Below are positions 1-8,657 of a stretch of 64,000 nt of DNA, piece after piece. Position numbers and translations under genes: made by a program. The DNA is from Bradyrhizobium arachidis. GTDB lineage: Bacteria > Pseudomonadota > Alphaproteobacteria > Rhizobiales > Xanthobacteraceae. Where the stretch lies: the NCBI RefSeq assembly GCF_024758505.1, contig NZ_CP077970.1, positions 1,860,001-1,924,000 on the forward strand, in the 5' to 3' direction. Positions within the stretch are counted from its first letter, which is position 1. Each line of letters begins with the position of its first letter. The notes under the pieces were generated by a model. It did no database searches. It had not been told where the DNA came from and saw only the letters and a program-made list of their open reading frames with translations.

Positions 1-1
1 T

Positions 2-55
2 GTGATGACGATCTGGCGCGAGGTCCGCGAGCGCTCCCTGCCCAAGGCGACGTAA
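2..55 (+). CDS. 3' end of an unidentified gene
   Basis: An open frame enters from the left edge and stops at TAA 53-55. Only 17 codons are visible, ending in the residues RSLPKAT, which is too little to name a family. Its position just before nifW suggests another nitrogen-fixation gene, but that is inference. Confidence 0.4.
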   Translation: MMTIWREVRERSLPKAT

Positions 56-183
56 GGCCGCCATGTCCAAAATAGCCGCCCTCTCTGTTCTCGAACGGGT
101 AGTTAGGCCAGCACGCCAGCGTGTTGCACCCCGATGACGAGCAAGCGGGCCGTACTCGGCATAGCGCAATGGTAGAAATACGG

Positions 184-522
184 ATGGAAACGATGGTAAA
201 CGGAATCCTTTTTCAATTGAGCAAGGCTGGTGCGGCCGAGGAGTTTTTTGAGCTGCTCGGCGTCAAGTACGATCCTAAAATCGTCAATGTGGCGCGTCTC
301 CACATCTTGCGACGCATGGGGCAGTATCTCGCGGCCGAAGACTTGACTGCTGCAACCGATGCGGAGGTCGCTAAACGGTGTAAAGCCGTGCTGGAGCGGG
401 CATACGCCGACTTCGTGACCTCCTCTCCAATCGATCAACGCGTTTTCAAGGTTCTGAAGGAAGCCGTCGCGCCACGGCCGAAGAAAGCGCCACCCTTCGT
501 GCAACTCGACAGGTTGAAGTGA
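184..522 (+). CDS. nifW: NifW, nitrogenase-stabilizing/protective protein
   Basis: NifW helps protect or assemble the MoFe protein of nitrogenase. The family signature is clear: an FFELLGV block near the N-terminus, then KIVNVARLHILRRMGQYL, then a helical tail ending in a Pro/Lys-rich stretch. Starting at ATG 184 gives 112 residues, the usual NifW size. ATG 169 and ATG 193 are alternatives and none has a strong ribosome-binding site; the upstream GTG at 121 adds a tail unlike the family. The gene is followed by a fixBCX transcription unit with its own promoter. The identification is firm, the start is not. Confidence 0.88.
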   Translation: METMVNGILFQLSKAGAAEEFFELLGVKYDPKIVNVARLHILRRMGQYLAAEDLTAATDAEVAKRCKAVLERAYADFVTSSPIDQRVFKVLKEAVAPRPKKAPPFVQLDRLK

Positions 523-623
523 CAGCGCTTGTCCTCACCTCGCTTTCGTTCGCTGCACTTCCCGGCCTTCCCGCAACAACGAGGCCGCTGCTGAGCGTGG
601 GCGCCCCGATTTGCTCGAAGGGC

Positions 624-639
624 TGTCGAGATGCGAACA
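624..639 (+). promoter_or_regulatory. NifA upstream activator site (TGT-N10-ACA)
   Basis: TGT 624-626, ten bases, then ACA 637-639: an exact match to the NifA enhancer consensus. It lies about 205 bp upstream of the -24 element at 846, somewhat far but within reach of DNA looping. A single 6-base consensus could occur by chance, so the nearby sigma-54 promoter is the main support. Confidence 0.55.
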
Positions 640-843
640 TTCCGAATTGCAACGTCGCGCTAACCCTCCTTGTCGTGGCTAAGTTCGCCTGTGACGATCA
701 TAAGCGTGGATCTGGTGCCGCTGTTCGGTTTGCGACGCGTGGTCGCCGCATTCTCTTGTCGGGTCGGGCCTCTGTCGGCCAAGGGGCATGCCGCTGATTT
801 TGTAAGCCTCTGTATTAGCACCGAAATTCGAATGCGCGCCCAG

Positions 844-860
844 TTGGTACGACACTTGCT
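844..860 (+). promoter_or_regulatory. sigma-54 (-24/-12) promoter for fixBCX
   Basis: TTGGTACGACACTTGCT has the invariant GG (846-847) and GC (858-859) separated by exactly ten bases, with TTGCT at the -12 element. This is a strong RpoN promoter. Transcription should start near 871, giving a leader of about 340 nt that contains the fixA remnant before fixB. Confidence 0.85.
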
Positions 861-893
861 GTCTGTATTGGCAGCAAAGCCTTGGAGAAGCGC

Positions 894-956
894 ATGCACA
901 TCGTCGTCTGCATTAAGCAAGTCCCGGTTTCCGCGCAGATGAGAGTGCAGCTGTGA
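894..956 (+). pseudogene. fixA: fixA N-terminal remnant (20 codons)
   Basis: ATG 894, behind a GGAG at 884-887, opens a peptide starting MHIVVCIKQVP, the hallmark N-terminus of FixA (electron-transfer flavoprotein beta-like subunit). The frame stops at TGA 954-956, whereas FixA is about 280 residues long. I see no later FixA segment before fixB at 1214. The promoter and the first codons of a fixA gene therefore sit in front of fixB while the rest of fixA is gone. A full fixA would be expected elsewhere in the genome. Confidence 0.75.
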
Positions 957-1213
957 GCAAGACCATCATGCCTCAAACGGGAAGGTCCGACCTCCAAGCC
1001 CTGTTTGCACTCGTACAATGCGACCTCCGCGGCTCGCCCTCTGTACCGAACGCCAATTGGGGCCGGGGTCACGCAGCAAGACTGATCTAATCGAAGTTCG
1101 GCGAGCAACTCGGCCCCGCCCTTAGAGGGGGTGACCCGCGAGCGCCAGACGAACTCGAAAAGCCGGCCTCGCGACGTTGGCGCACGGCTAGTATAGCAAG
1201 GAAAACCAATATC

Positions 1214-2326
1214 ATGAGCAGTACCCCCAAAAGCCGCGCTCCGGCCGCCGCCTCTGGCCGTGCCGCGACCAAGAAGGAGTTGCCCGAGCGCTTTAAGGCC
1301 TACAAGCACGTTTGGGTTTTCGTCGAGCAGGAACGCGGGGTTGTGCACCCCGTGTCCTGGGAACTCATGGGTGCCGGCCGTAAGCTTGCCGACAAGCTCA
1401 AGGTTGATCTTGCCGCGGTCATCATCGGCCCAGAAGGTGAGGCGACACAACAAGCGGCTGCGCAATCGTTCTGCTATGGCGCCGACCTCGTGTACATGGT
1501 TGCCGACAATCTCTTGGCCGACTATCGCAACGAGTCCTACACGAAGGCTCTGACCGATCTTGTCAACCTCTACAAGCCGGAAATCCTGCTCTTGGGGGCA
1601 ACTACGCTCGGCCGCGATCTCGCGGGCTCGGTCGCAACTACGTTGCTTACGGGACTGACTGCCGATTGCACAGAGCTCGATGTCGATGCCGACGGTTCGC
1701 TCGCTGCGACGCGCCCGACCTTCGGAGGCTCGTTACTCTGCACGATCTATACGCTGAACTTTCGTCCGCAAATGGCAACCGTCCGCCCACGTGTGATGCC
1801 GATGCCAAAGCGCGTCGCGCGCCCAGTCGGTCGGATTATCACCCAGTTACTCGGACTCGTCGAACACGACATCGTCACAAAAGTTCTCTCTTTCCTGCCT
1901 GACCGCAACTCAGCAAAATCCAACCTCGCTTATGCCGATGCCGTCGTCGCGGGCGGCCTTGGGCTCGGATCACCGGAGAATTTCCAGCTGGTGCACCAGC
2001 TGGCGACCGCGCTTGGTGCCGAATACGGCAGTTCGCGGCCGCTGGTACAGAAGGGCTGGGTCTCCTCCGATCGCCAGATCGGCCAGACCGGCAAGACGAT
2101 CCGACCGAAACTTTATATCGCCGCCGGCATTTCGGGGGCGATCCAGCACCGAGTTGGAGTTGAGGGCGCCGATCTTATCGTTGCTATCAACACCGATAAG
2201 AACGCGCCGATTTTCGACTTCGCTCATATAGGCATCGTCACCGATGCCATTCATTTCTTGCCGCCGCTCACCGCCGCGTTCCGCGAGCGGCTGTCGCCAC
2301 ATTCCAGCGATCGCATAGCAGGTTAA
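1214..2326 (+). CDS. fixB: FixB, electron-transfer flavoprotein alpha-like subunit
   Basis: FixB pairs with FixA to form the flavoprotein of the FixABCX complex, which bifurcates electrons from NADH to ferredoxin or flavodoxin for nitrogenase and to quinone. The 370-residue protein has an N-terminal ETF alpha/beta fold and a C-terminal FAD-binding domain (about residues 240-355) with the ETF-alpha motifs [27 protein letters not shown] and [13 protein letters not shown]. An AAGGA at about 1199-1203 precedes the ATG. The stop is 12 bp before fixC, so the two are probably co-transcribed from the sigma-54 promoter at 844. Its partner FixA is not encoded intact in this window. Confidence 0.96.
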   Translation: MSSTPKSRAPAAASGRAATKKELPERFKAYKHVWVFVEQERGVVHPVSWELMGAGRKLADKLKVDLAAVIIGPEGEATQQAAAQSFCYGADLVYMVADNLLADYRNESYTKALTDLVNLYKPEILLLGATTLGRDLAGSVATTLLTGLTADCTELDVDADGSLAATRPTFGGSLLCTIYTLNFRPQMATVRPRVMPMPKRVARPVGRIITQLLGLVEHDIVTKVLSFLPDRNSAKSNLAYADAVVAGGLGLGSPENFQLVHQLATALGAEYGSSRPLVQKGWVSSDRQIGQTGKTIRPKLYIAAGISGAIQHRVGVEGADLIVAINTDKNAPIFDFAHIGIVTDAIHFLPPLTAAFRERLSPHSSDRIAG

Positions 2327-2338
2327 AGGAGTACGATC

Positions 2339-3646
2339 ATGATCGAGGAAAAATTCGATGCCATCGTCGTTGGCGCGGGCATGGCCGGCAATGCGGCCGC
2401 GCTCACCATGGCCGAGGGTGGCATGAAGGTGCTGCAGCTCGAACGCGGCGAGTATTCGGGATCAAAGAACGTGCAGGGCGCGATCCTCTATGCCGACATG
2501 CTCGAGAAGCTGGTTCCCGATTTCCGTGAGGACGCTCCGCTTGAGCGACATTTGGTCGAGCAGCGCTTCTGGATGATGGACGATCGCGCGCACACCGGCT
2601 TGCATTACCGCTCCGAGGATTTCAACGAGGAGAAGCCGAACCGCTACACCATCATCCGCGCTCAATTCGACAAATGGTTTTCACAAAAGGTTCGCGAAGC
2701 CGGCGCCACAGTATTATGCGAAACAACTGTCACCGACCTGGCACGAGACTCCCATGGCAAGGTCATCGGTGTAAGAACCGATCGCCGCGATGGGGAGATC
2801 CACGCCGACATCGTCGTGTTGGCGGAGGGCGTCAACGGCATGCTTGGTACGCGGGCTGGCCTGCGGGAGCGGCCGCAGCCCGAGAAGGTTGCGCTCGCAG
2901 TCAAGGAAATGCACTTCCTGCCGCGCGAGATCATTGAGGCGCGTTTCAATCTAAAGGGTGACGAAGGCGTAGTGATCGAGGCCGTAGGCACGATTTCTCG
3001 CGGCATGACCGGCATGGGGTTTATCTACGCCAACAAGGAATGCATCTCGCTGGGTATCGGCTGCCTGGTCGCCGACTTCCAGCGAACGGGCGAGACGCCT
3101 TATGGCCTGCTCGATCGTTTCAAACGGCATCCTTCGGTCGCCCCGCTCATAGAAGGCTCCGAGGTGAAGGAATATTCTGCCCATCTGATCCCAGAAGGGG
3201 GCTTCAAAGCGATACCTGAACTCTATGGCAAGGGCTGGGTCGTGATCGGCGACGCCGCGCAGCTTAACAACACAATTCATCGCGAAGGATCAAACCTCGC
3301 GATGACGTCGGGCCGGATTGCGGCAGAAGCGATCCTTCAGATCAAGTCGCGGAATCAACCGATGACCCCGCAGAACCTGGCGCTATACAAGAAGATGCTC
3401 GATGAATCTTTCGTGATAAAGGATCTAAGGAAGTACAAAGACATGCCGGCGCTGATGCACACTCGGTCACAAAACTTCTTCCTGACCTATCCGCAGCTCG
3501 TCTCAAAGGCTATGCAGAACTTTCTGCGCGTCGACGGCACGCCTAAAATCGAAAAAGAGAAGCTCACACTCAGGTCGTTCACCAAAGCTCGCTCGCGCCG
3601 AGGTCTGTTTGGCGATGCCTTTCGCCTCGTGCGCGCGTGGCGGTGA
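2339..3646 (+). CDS. fixC: FixC, flavoprotein-quinone oxidoreductase
   Basis: FixC is the FAD-containing, ETF:quinone-oxidoreductase-like subunit that delivers electrons to the membrane quinone pool in FixABCX. The 435-residue protein begins with a dinucleotide-binding motif, [12 protein letters not shown] (about residues 11-22), and has the FAD-binding block [11 protein letters not shown] near residue 300, as expected for the family. Its ATG follows an AAAGGAG sequence at about 2325-2331. It lies 12 bp after fixB and 38 bp before fixX in one operon. Length and motifs look intact. Confidence 0.96.
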   Translation: MIEEKFDAIVVGAGMAGNAAALTMAEGGMKVLQLERGEYSGSKNVQGAILYADMLEKLVPDFREDAPLERHLVEQRFWMMDDRAHTGLHYRSEDFNEEKPNRYTIIRAQFDKWFSQKVREAGATVLCETTVTDLARDSHGKVIGVRTDRRDGEIHADIVVLAEGVNGMLGTRAGLRERPQPEKVALAVKEMHFLPREIIEARFNLKGDEGVVIEAVGTISRGMTGMGFIYANKECISLGIGCLVADFQRTGETPYGLLDRFKRHPSVAPLIEGSEVKEYSAHLIPEGGFKAIPELYGKGWVVIGDAAQLNNTIHREGSNLAMTSGRIAAEAILQIKSRNQPMTPQNLALYKKMLDESFVIKDLRKYKDMPALMHTRSQNFFLTYPQLVSKAMQNFLRVDGTPKIEKEKLTLRSFTKARSRRGLFGDAFRLVRAWR

Positions 3647-3684
3647 ACGAAAGAGCAGGACATGTCAACGAGGGAGACCTAATT

Positions 3685-3981
3685 ATGTCGATCGAGCTAT
3701 CCATGCGTGTCGAAGACAAGCTATTCAACAACCGCTATCTCGTCGATACCGGCCGCCCCCACATCAAGGTGCGGCCGCATCCCAAACCATCGCCGCAGCT
3801 TTTGTCAATGCTGAAGGTTTGCCCAGCGCGATGCTATGAGCTCAACGAACAGGGCCAGGTTGAGGCTACCGTCGACGGCTGCATCGAATGCGGCACTTGC
3901 CGAGTAATTTGCGAGGAGAGCGGCGACATCGAATGGAGCTATCCACGAGGCGGCTACGGCGTGCTATTTAAATTCGGATGA
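3685..3981 (+). CDS. fixX: FixX, ferredoxin-like protein
   Basis: FixX carries the iron-sulfur centre of the FixABCX complex. Starting at ATG 3685, behind AGGGAG at 3671-3676, gives a 98-residue protein beginning [16 protein letters not shown]. It has the expected cysteines: CPARCYE in the first half and [13 protein letters not shown] in the second. An earlier in-frame start at 3637 would overlap fixC and lacks a ribosome-binding site. It is the last gene of the fixBCX operon. Confidence 0.95.
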   Translation: MSIELSMRVEDKLFNNRYLVDTGRPHIKVRPHPKPSPQLLSMLKVCPARCYELNEQGQVEATVDGCIECGTCRVICEESGDIEWSYPRGGYGVLFKFG

Positions 3982-4163
3982 AGCAAAATGGAGAGTTTCC
4001 CGGAGAGTCGCGATTCTGCAGCTATCAAGCCGCGATTTCCCGAGCGTCGAGGCGTCTTCCATGAACTGTCCGAGGGCTATGAGAGCATGATCGGGCTTTC
4101 GGGCGAACAGCAGACCTCTGCACAAGATCAGCGCAGAACTAAATAACATCGCAGAGGATCGTG

Positions 4164-4976
4164 ATGAGGACAGAACATCTCGCCTCCTACGTTCTAAGGG
4201 GTGGAGAAGAGGGCCGGGCACGTCTTGCAGTGATCGCCCGCGTGCTGGCGGAACCAACACGCTTGCTGCTCGATCGATCCGAACCGCTCGAAGGATGCGC
4301 GGCCATCGATGCAGGCTGCGGCGGTGGCGATATAACGTTCGAATTGGCAAAGAGGGTTGGCAGAGCCGGCCAAGTCTTCGGTCTGGATCTCGACGAAGAC
4401 AAAATCGTTCTGGCACGGGCCGAGGCTAAGCGGCGTGGCATCCCAAATGTGGAATTCTGCCGCGCAGACGTTACGCATCATTGGCCGGTGCGCGGGGTAT
4501 CAGTGGTGAGCGTTCGGTTCGTGCTTACTCATCTCGTCGATCCTCGCGAGGCGCTCAAACAAGCATACGAGGCGCTCCGACCTGGGGGTATGATCGTGGT
4601 GCAGGATATCGATTGTGACGGCGAGTTCTGCGATCCGCCGTCGGCTGCGTTTCGTCGCAAAGGCGAACTCTTCATTGAAGCCGTGCGCAGGCGCGGCGGA
4701 GATCCCTTGATTGGCCGTAGGCTCGTCGCGCTCCTCGAAGCCGCAGGCTTCTCCGACGTTCACTCCTCAATGGTTCAGCCTTACGGGCGCGATGGTGACG
4801 TCAAGCGGGTTCCATTGCTGACTTTCACCGCAATTCGCGACGCGCTGCTTCAGTTAGGGCTCACCAGCATCCAGGAGATCGGCGGCATTACGGCCGAGCT
4901 CGAAGCGTTCCTCGATCGGCCTAACACGACTGTCGGGCTGCCGCGGATCTTCCATGCCTGGGGACGGAGGCAGTGA
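4164..4976 (+). CDS. Class I SAM-dependent methyltransferase
   Basis: A soluble protein of 270 residues with a Rossmann-type methyltransferase fold. Motif I reads AIDAGCGGGDIT (about residues 48-59), followed by an acidic loop (GLDLDEDK) and a post-motif EALRPGGMIVVQDID typical of methyltransferases acting on small molecules. ATG 4164 directly follows an alternative GTG at 4161; a GAGG lies just upstream. No neighbour identifies the substrate. It stands about 180 bp after fixX, on the same strand, and could be read through from the fix promoter. I see no sigma-54 site of its own. Confidence 0.85.
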   Translation: MRTEHLASYVLRGGEEGRARLAVIARVLAEPTRLLLDRSEPLEGCAAIDAGCGGGDITFELAKRVGRAGQVFGLDLDEDKIVLARAEAKRRGIPNVEFCRADVTHHWPVRGVSVVSVRFVLTHLVDPREALKQAYEALRPGGMIVVQDIDCDGEFCDPPSAAFRRKGELFIEAVRRRGGDPLIGRRLVALLEAAGFSDVHSSMVQPYGRDGDVKRVPLLTFTAIRDALLQLGLTSIQEIGGITAELEAFLDRPNTTVGLPRIFHAWGRRQ

Positions 4977-5197
4977 AGCTTGAGTTTGCCGGCTTGCTAT
5001 ACCTCGAGCGCGCTCCACGATGGTTTGAGAGCGCGCGACGATGGTTCGACAGTGCATGACGTGAAGCCTGCTGCTGGGCCGTTTTTCGCCGTACGCACGA
5101 TAAGAACCAGCGGCGGAAACCGGCAAGACGAAGCTTGGGTTTTCTCACTAGCGTATTTTCACCAAATGCAGCACGCGAGGACAAAAGCGTGAAGACG

Positions 5198-5437
5198 ATG
5201 ACAAACGAGGATTTTGCGGCCATGCGCAGTCATCGTGACCGCATCCATCGTTATCGCCGTATACTCAAGACGCGGCCAACTGGACTCGAGCATCAGGATC
5301 TCGAGCGACGTTTGTGCGAAGAGCGTTGTGCTTTCGATGCCTTAATAGCCGGTAGCTTTCCACTAGTTTTCAAAATTCCGCATGGGGCTGACCGGGAGAG
5401 GTCTGTTTCAGTCACGGCGAAGGGCGCCATCGTGTGA
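5198..5437 (+). CDS. Small hypothetical protein
   Basis: A 79-residue basic protein starting MTNEDFAAMRSHRDRIHRYRR and rich in Arg and His. The N-terminal half resembles, from memory, a small conserved family in Bradyrhizobium; I cannot name a function. Starts at GTG 5189 or further upstream at 5135 are possible. It has no signal peptide or membrane segment. The second half (from about residue 50) looks less typical and may be altered by a frameshift. Confidence 0.5.
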   Translation: MTNEDFAAMRSHRDRIHRYRRILKTRPTGLEHQDLERRLCEERCAFDALIAGSFPLVFKIPHGADRERSVSVTAKGAIV

Positions 5438-5771
5438 CTAAAGCCGCCCGACCCCTCGGTGCCGGTGTTCGCTGCCCCGATGATTGCAGTTGTCGCGAGC
5501 CAAGCGCTGGTAAGCGGCAAGCTGAGGCCGTCGGGCGGCGTGATTTCCATGGTATAATCGCGTCGATTTCGCTGCTTGGCCAGTCCGTTGGCGATACCCC
5601 GAAGCGTTAGGGTGAGCCAGGCGAACGGATCTACGTTGTTCGTCTTAGTTGTCTGCAGCAGTGTTCGTAAAGCCGTATGTCCGTCTCTTCCGGTGAGGTG
5701 GCTCGCCCTATACTGCGCGTCCGAGGTTACTCGGGCGTACCGACCCGATCCTCATCACAGGCGGACGAGTC

Positions 5772-6029
5772 GTGGCAGATTATAGGGAAGTATTTGTCGG
5801 AATCGACGTGGCGAAGCTGAAAAGCGCGATCGCGGAAAGACGCCGGGAAGGAGAGGCTCGCTTCTTCGGTGAGGTTGACGCGTCGGCGACCGGCATGCGC
5901 CGGCTCGTTGAGCGGATCGCCAGCCGGTTTGATGGTGTGCATTTCTGTCGCGAAACAGGTCCGACTGGCTATGGCCTTTATCGCCTGATCCGATCGCTCG
6001 GCCATGAATGCACCGAGGTAGCGCGATAG
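5772..6029 (+). pseudogene. IS110-family transposase, N-terminal fragment
   Basis: Starting at GTG 5772, the 85 residues contain the IS110/IS116/IS902 N-terminal DEDD nuclease start FVGIDVAKLK and the segment ETGPTGYGLYRLIRSLGHEC. It ends at TAG just where the family continues for about 250 more residues, so only the first quarter remains. The break lies immediately before the tts box at 6070, suggesting that a rearrangement joined the IS scrap to the effector promoter. Confidence 0.8.
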
Positions 6030-6069
6030 AGGCAAGCACGCCCAGGTCATTGCCACCCTTCTGAGACTC

Positions 6070-6099
6070 GTCAGCTTCTTGAAAGCTAGGCCTGCGAGC
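6070..6099 (+). promoter_or_regulatory. tts box (TtsI-dependent type III secretion promoter)
   Basis: GTCAGCTTCTTGAAAGCT at 6070-6087 matches the rhizobial tts-box core (GTCAGCTT, spacer, TCGAAAGCT) with one mismatch. It sits 75 bp before the end of the leader of the gene at 6162, in the correct orientation. TtsI is induced by NodD and flavonoids and activates type III secretion genes. Confidence 0.78.
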
Positions 6100-6161
6100 A
6101 TCAGGCAGTTGGCCTTTAGACGATCGAGCCGTCTTAGGTTTTCAGAGGAAAGGAGAGTGCT

Positions 6162-6782
6162 ATGGACTTCAATCGAATCAACGGTGCCGGATCCCCACCA
6201 ATGACCCCAGGGTCCTACGTCCTTACTCAGGAGGATGCCGAGCTGTTTCGACAGGCATTGGGGGAATCGTCTTCCAGTGCTGGGGGAAACCCCGCAACCG
6301 GCCATCCAGAGGTCCTTGATGTCTCACATGCCGCTCCGCGGTACTTTTCCCACGGCACCCAACGCGCGCCCCGACAGCTAGCAGACGCGTTGTTCCACAT
6401 GGGCCTCGCGCCGGATTCGGACCAGCCGAGGATGCATTACAACATCCGCGGTGAGCGCTACACGGGTGAGTTGGGGCCAGGAGGGCTAACCGACATTCGT
6501 CTTACACACCATCCCCGCGCTCGAAATGAGCAGGTAAATGAAGCCGGGCCGTCGTCTGTCACGCCATCAGCGGGTCAACCGGTGCCAGATTTCGGCGACA
6601 TCTTCCCGATCAACCCAAGGAACTACGTGCAATGGGCCACGTTCGGGCTGATGGACGCATTGCGCGAAGCGAATCTCATGCCGAGCGCAAACCGCCCCAC
6701 AATTGTCAACATCAGCCAACGGCCCTATATAGCCGAGCTTGTTGAGGGCGCGGTTCGTCTCACGCCGCGGGCCCCCGAGTAA
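6162..6782 (+). CDS. Candidate type III secreted effector
   Basis: A 206-residue soluble protein behind a strong ribosome-binding site (AAAGGAGAG) and a tts box at 6070, which is the main evidence for type III secretion. The N-terminal 60 residues are Ser/Gly/Pro-rich and look disordered, as in many effectors. I do not recognise a catalytic domain. The protein contains an internal twofold repeat: about residues 59-115 align with 152-201, sharing a PRxY start, an L-x-DAL helix, a PxxxxP turn, an NI-x-R-x-Y strand and an RLT end. It has no signal peptide. Secretion and function are inferred. Confidence 0.7.
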   Translation: MDFNRINGAGSPPMTPGSYVLTQEDAELFRQALGESSSSAGGNPATGHPEVLDVSHAAPRYFSHGTQRAPRQLADALFHMGLAPDSDQPRMHYNIRGERYTGELGPGGLTDIRLTHHPRARNEQVNEAGPSSVTPSAGQPVPDFGDIFPINPRNYVQWATFGLMDALREANLMPSANRPTIVNISQRPYIAELVEGAVRLTPRAPE

Positions 6783-7454
6783 CTGCAGGGGTTTGAATCA
6801 ACGCGGTTGGTACCATGAGCGAGTAGGCTGCTTGAGTTCTCCCTCCGGCCTCTCGCAGAACGGTCCGCGGCTCTTTCGACCCATACCACTTCCACCAGGC
6901 AAACGTGCCGGCTATGCCGAATTGCCATTGGACGAGGGTTCGTCCCCAGACCGGTCATTGCAGGAGACCCGCGCCTGATGTTGTGAGTTCTGCATCGTCC
7001 ACAGTGCATCAGCCCACCGTCGACATACCGACACCATGGGAGGTCGGGATGTGCCCGGGCCATCCAGAGGTCAAATGGGATAGTAGAGAAAAACCTTTAA
7101 GCGTTAGCCTCTGCGCGGCCCACTGTTGCTTACGCTTTGTCGTCAGTGCCTCACCCAGCCGGCTGCGGGGGATCTCGGCGTTACAGCAATCGATCGTCGT
7201 CTGGATCCGCGACAGCCGACTTCACACCGTGTGTCCCGTACAACCGCCGCGAAGCTACAAGCCGGACGGCCTTCGCAATATGCGGTCGAAAAGGGTAGCG
7301 GGTTTAGGACTGACAGACGTTGTGGCGCTCGCAAGGACTGTTCGCCTTTGCGAGCCGCCGCGGCCAGCTATCTTTCGACCTGATAGAATACTGAGCGTGC
7401 CATCATGCGGCTTGTGGCCCGGGTCTAGTGTGAAATCAGGGCGGGCTCCAGAGG
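6783..7454. other. No gene seen
   Basis: About 670 bp between the candidate effector and the minus-strand secreted protein. The open frames here lack ribosome-binding sites and family features. No IS ends, tRNA or strong terminator were seen. Confidence 0.5.
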
Positions 7455-7808
7455 TCAAAGGCTGTAAGCGAAGTATGAATCTTCGTTGTAGTCGAACATG
7501 TGGGCGTCACGACGCTCGACTTTTACTGAGAAATAGGAAGACGTGTCGTGATCAAAGCCGTTGTACGCCCCCGAGCCGTTCGGCATGAGCGTGAAATGCG
7601 AATACTCTCCATGGTGATAGACGTTTGCTAACTCGCCACTAACGTAGCAATGGCTGATGTAGTCATACCCGCTAACTCTGCCGTTCCGAACGCAGACGCT
7701 GATCCTGTTGTAGGCGCTGGTCTCGTGTTCGTACACCCTGGTGACAAGACGACCGAGACTGTGAGCCAGTGCAACCGCGGCTGCGGCCGCCCGAATACAG
7801 GGTTTCAC
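7455..7808 (-). CDS. Small exported hypothetical protein
   Basis: A 117-residue protein with a GTG start at 7808 preceded, on the minus strand, by AAGGAG at ideal spacing, which is good evidence that it is real. The N-terminus (MKPCIRAAAAAVALAHS) looks like a short signal peptide. The rest is Tyr/His/Asp-rich and beta-like, ending FDYNEDSYFAYSL, with two or three cysteines. I do not recognise a family. A weak sigma-54-like element lies upstream at 7921. It is transcribed toward the effector region. Confidence 0.6.
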   Translation of the reverse strand: MKPCIRAAAAAVALAHSLGRLVTRVYEHETSAYNRISVCVRNGRVSGYDYISHCYVSGELANVYHHGEYSHFTLMPNGSGAYNGFDHDTSSYFSVKVERRDAHMFDYNEDSYFAYSL

Positions 7809-7920
7809 GTTGTCTCCTTGCTGCTTGATCGGAGAACTTGGGGTGGAGGCGTGGCTTGATGCGCGCGTGGAGACGCGCCATGCCCACCTCTACGTGGCGC
7901 GGCGATTTTGTGCCTTAAGA

Positions 7921-7936
7921 AGCAAGCAGTATGCCG
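7921..7936 (-). promoter_or_regulatory. Possible weak sigma-54 promoter
   Basis: Read on the minus strand, CGGCATACTGCTTGCT keeps the GG and GC dinucleotides ten bases apart and a perfect TTGCT -12 element, but the -24 element is off consensus. It lies about 100 bp upstream of the GTG at 7808. I found no TGT-N10-ACA enhancer nearby. Confidence 0.3.
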
Positions 7937-8171
7937 AACCGCGGCTGAAGCAGCTGCAAGCATTCCATCCAAGGACCGCTCTCGAAGAATCTGGCGTCCG
8001 AGCCATTCTGCGCCGAATCGTCGACGTGGCAGTGATAAGCGCCTGACGTGAGCCGGCGGTCGTCACCTCGCGAATGTGAGGAGGATAATTCCTTCCAAAA
8101 GAGGGCTTGAATCGGACGTTGCGTCAAGTTGTACTGGAGGCGAAAGCCCTTTCGAGAAGACCTAAACCAAA

Positions 8172-8657
8172 ATGACGCGATCCTTCCTCGCTACTATACT
8201 ATGTTCCGTATCCGCTTTGATTGGGATGGCCGGAGTCTCGCTCGCTGGCCCAATCGGACGCTACGACTGCGCCATTGTCGCCACATCTCGATATCCAGTG
8301 GGTGATCGCAATGAACACGACGTCGTCAGCTTCCAATATACGTGCAACGGCGTCGATGGGGCATTCAAAAATGCCGTAGTTACAGCAATATCTGTTGTGG
8401 AGCTCGATAACGAGGAGGGAACCTATTTGGCTTCGTTTAGTCTTCACCGCTCACCCGATGGTTTTGCAGCTGAGCAGTTTTTGGAAGGCATCGGCGACAT
8501 CGTCGTAGAGGGCGACAACGCCGTTGGAATTGAAGCGTACGGAAAGACGTCGTTTAAATTCGCATCCGGTACCTTGGAGTGTCTCGCAGACAAGACGGTC
8601 AAGTTCACGGCCAAGCCCACCGGTTTCGGCAAATTCAAGCTGGAGTTTACAGACTAA
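8172..8657 (+). CDS. Exported hypothetical protein
   Basis: A 161-residue protein with a clear Sec signal peptide: MTRSFLATILCSVSALIGM followed by AGVSLAG, with cleavage probably after the SLA-G region near residue 26. The mature part is acidic and beta-rich, with three cysteines (positions near 32, 57 and 136), suggesting a small periplasmic or secreted domain. No catalytic motif is recognised. The ribosome-binding site is weak. It is divergent from the exported protein at 7455-7808. Confidence 0.65.
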   Translation: MTRSFLATILCSVSALIGMAGVSLAGPIGRYDCAIVATSRYPVGDRNEHDVVSFQYTCNGVDGAFKNAVVTAISVVELDNEEGTYLASFSLHRSPDGFAAEQFLEGIGDIVVEGDNAVGIEAYGKTSFKFASGTLECLADKTVKFTAKPTGFGKFKLEFTD

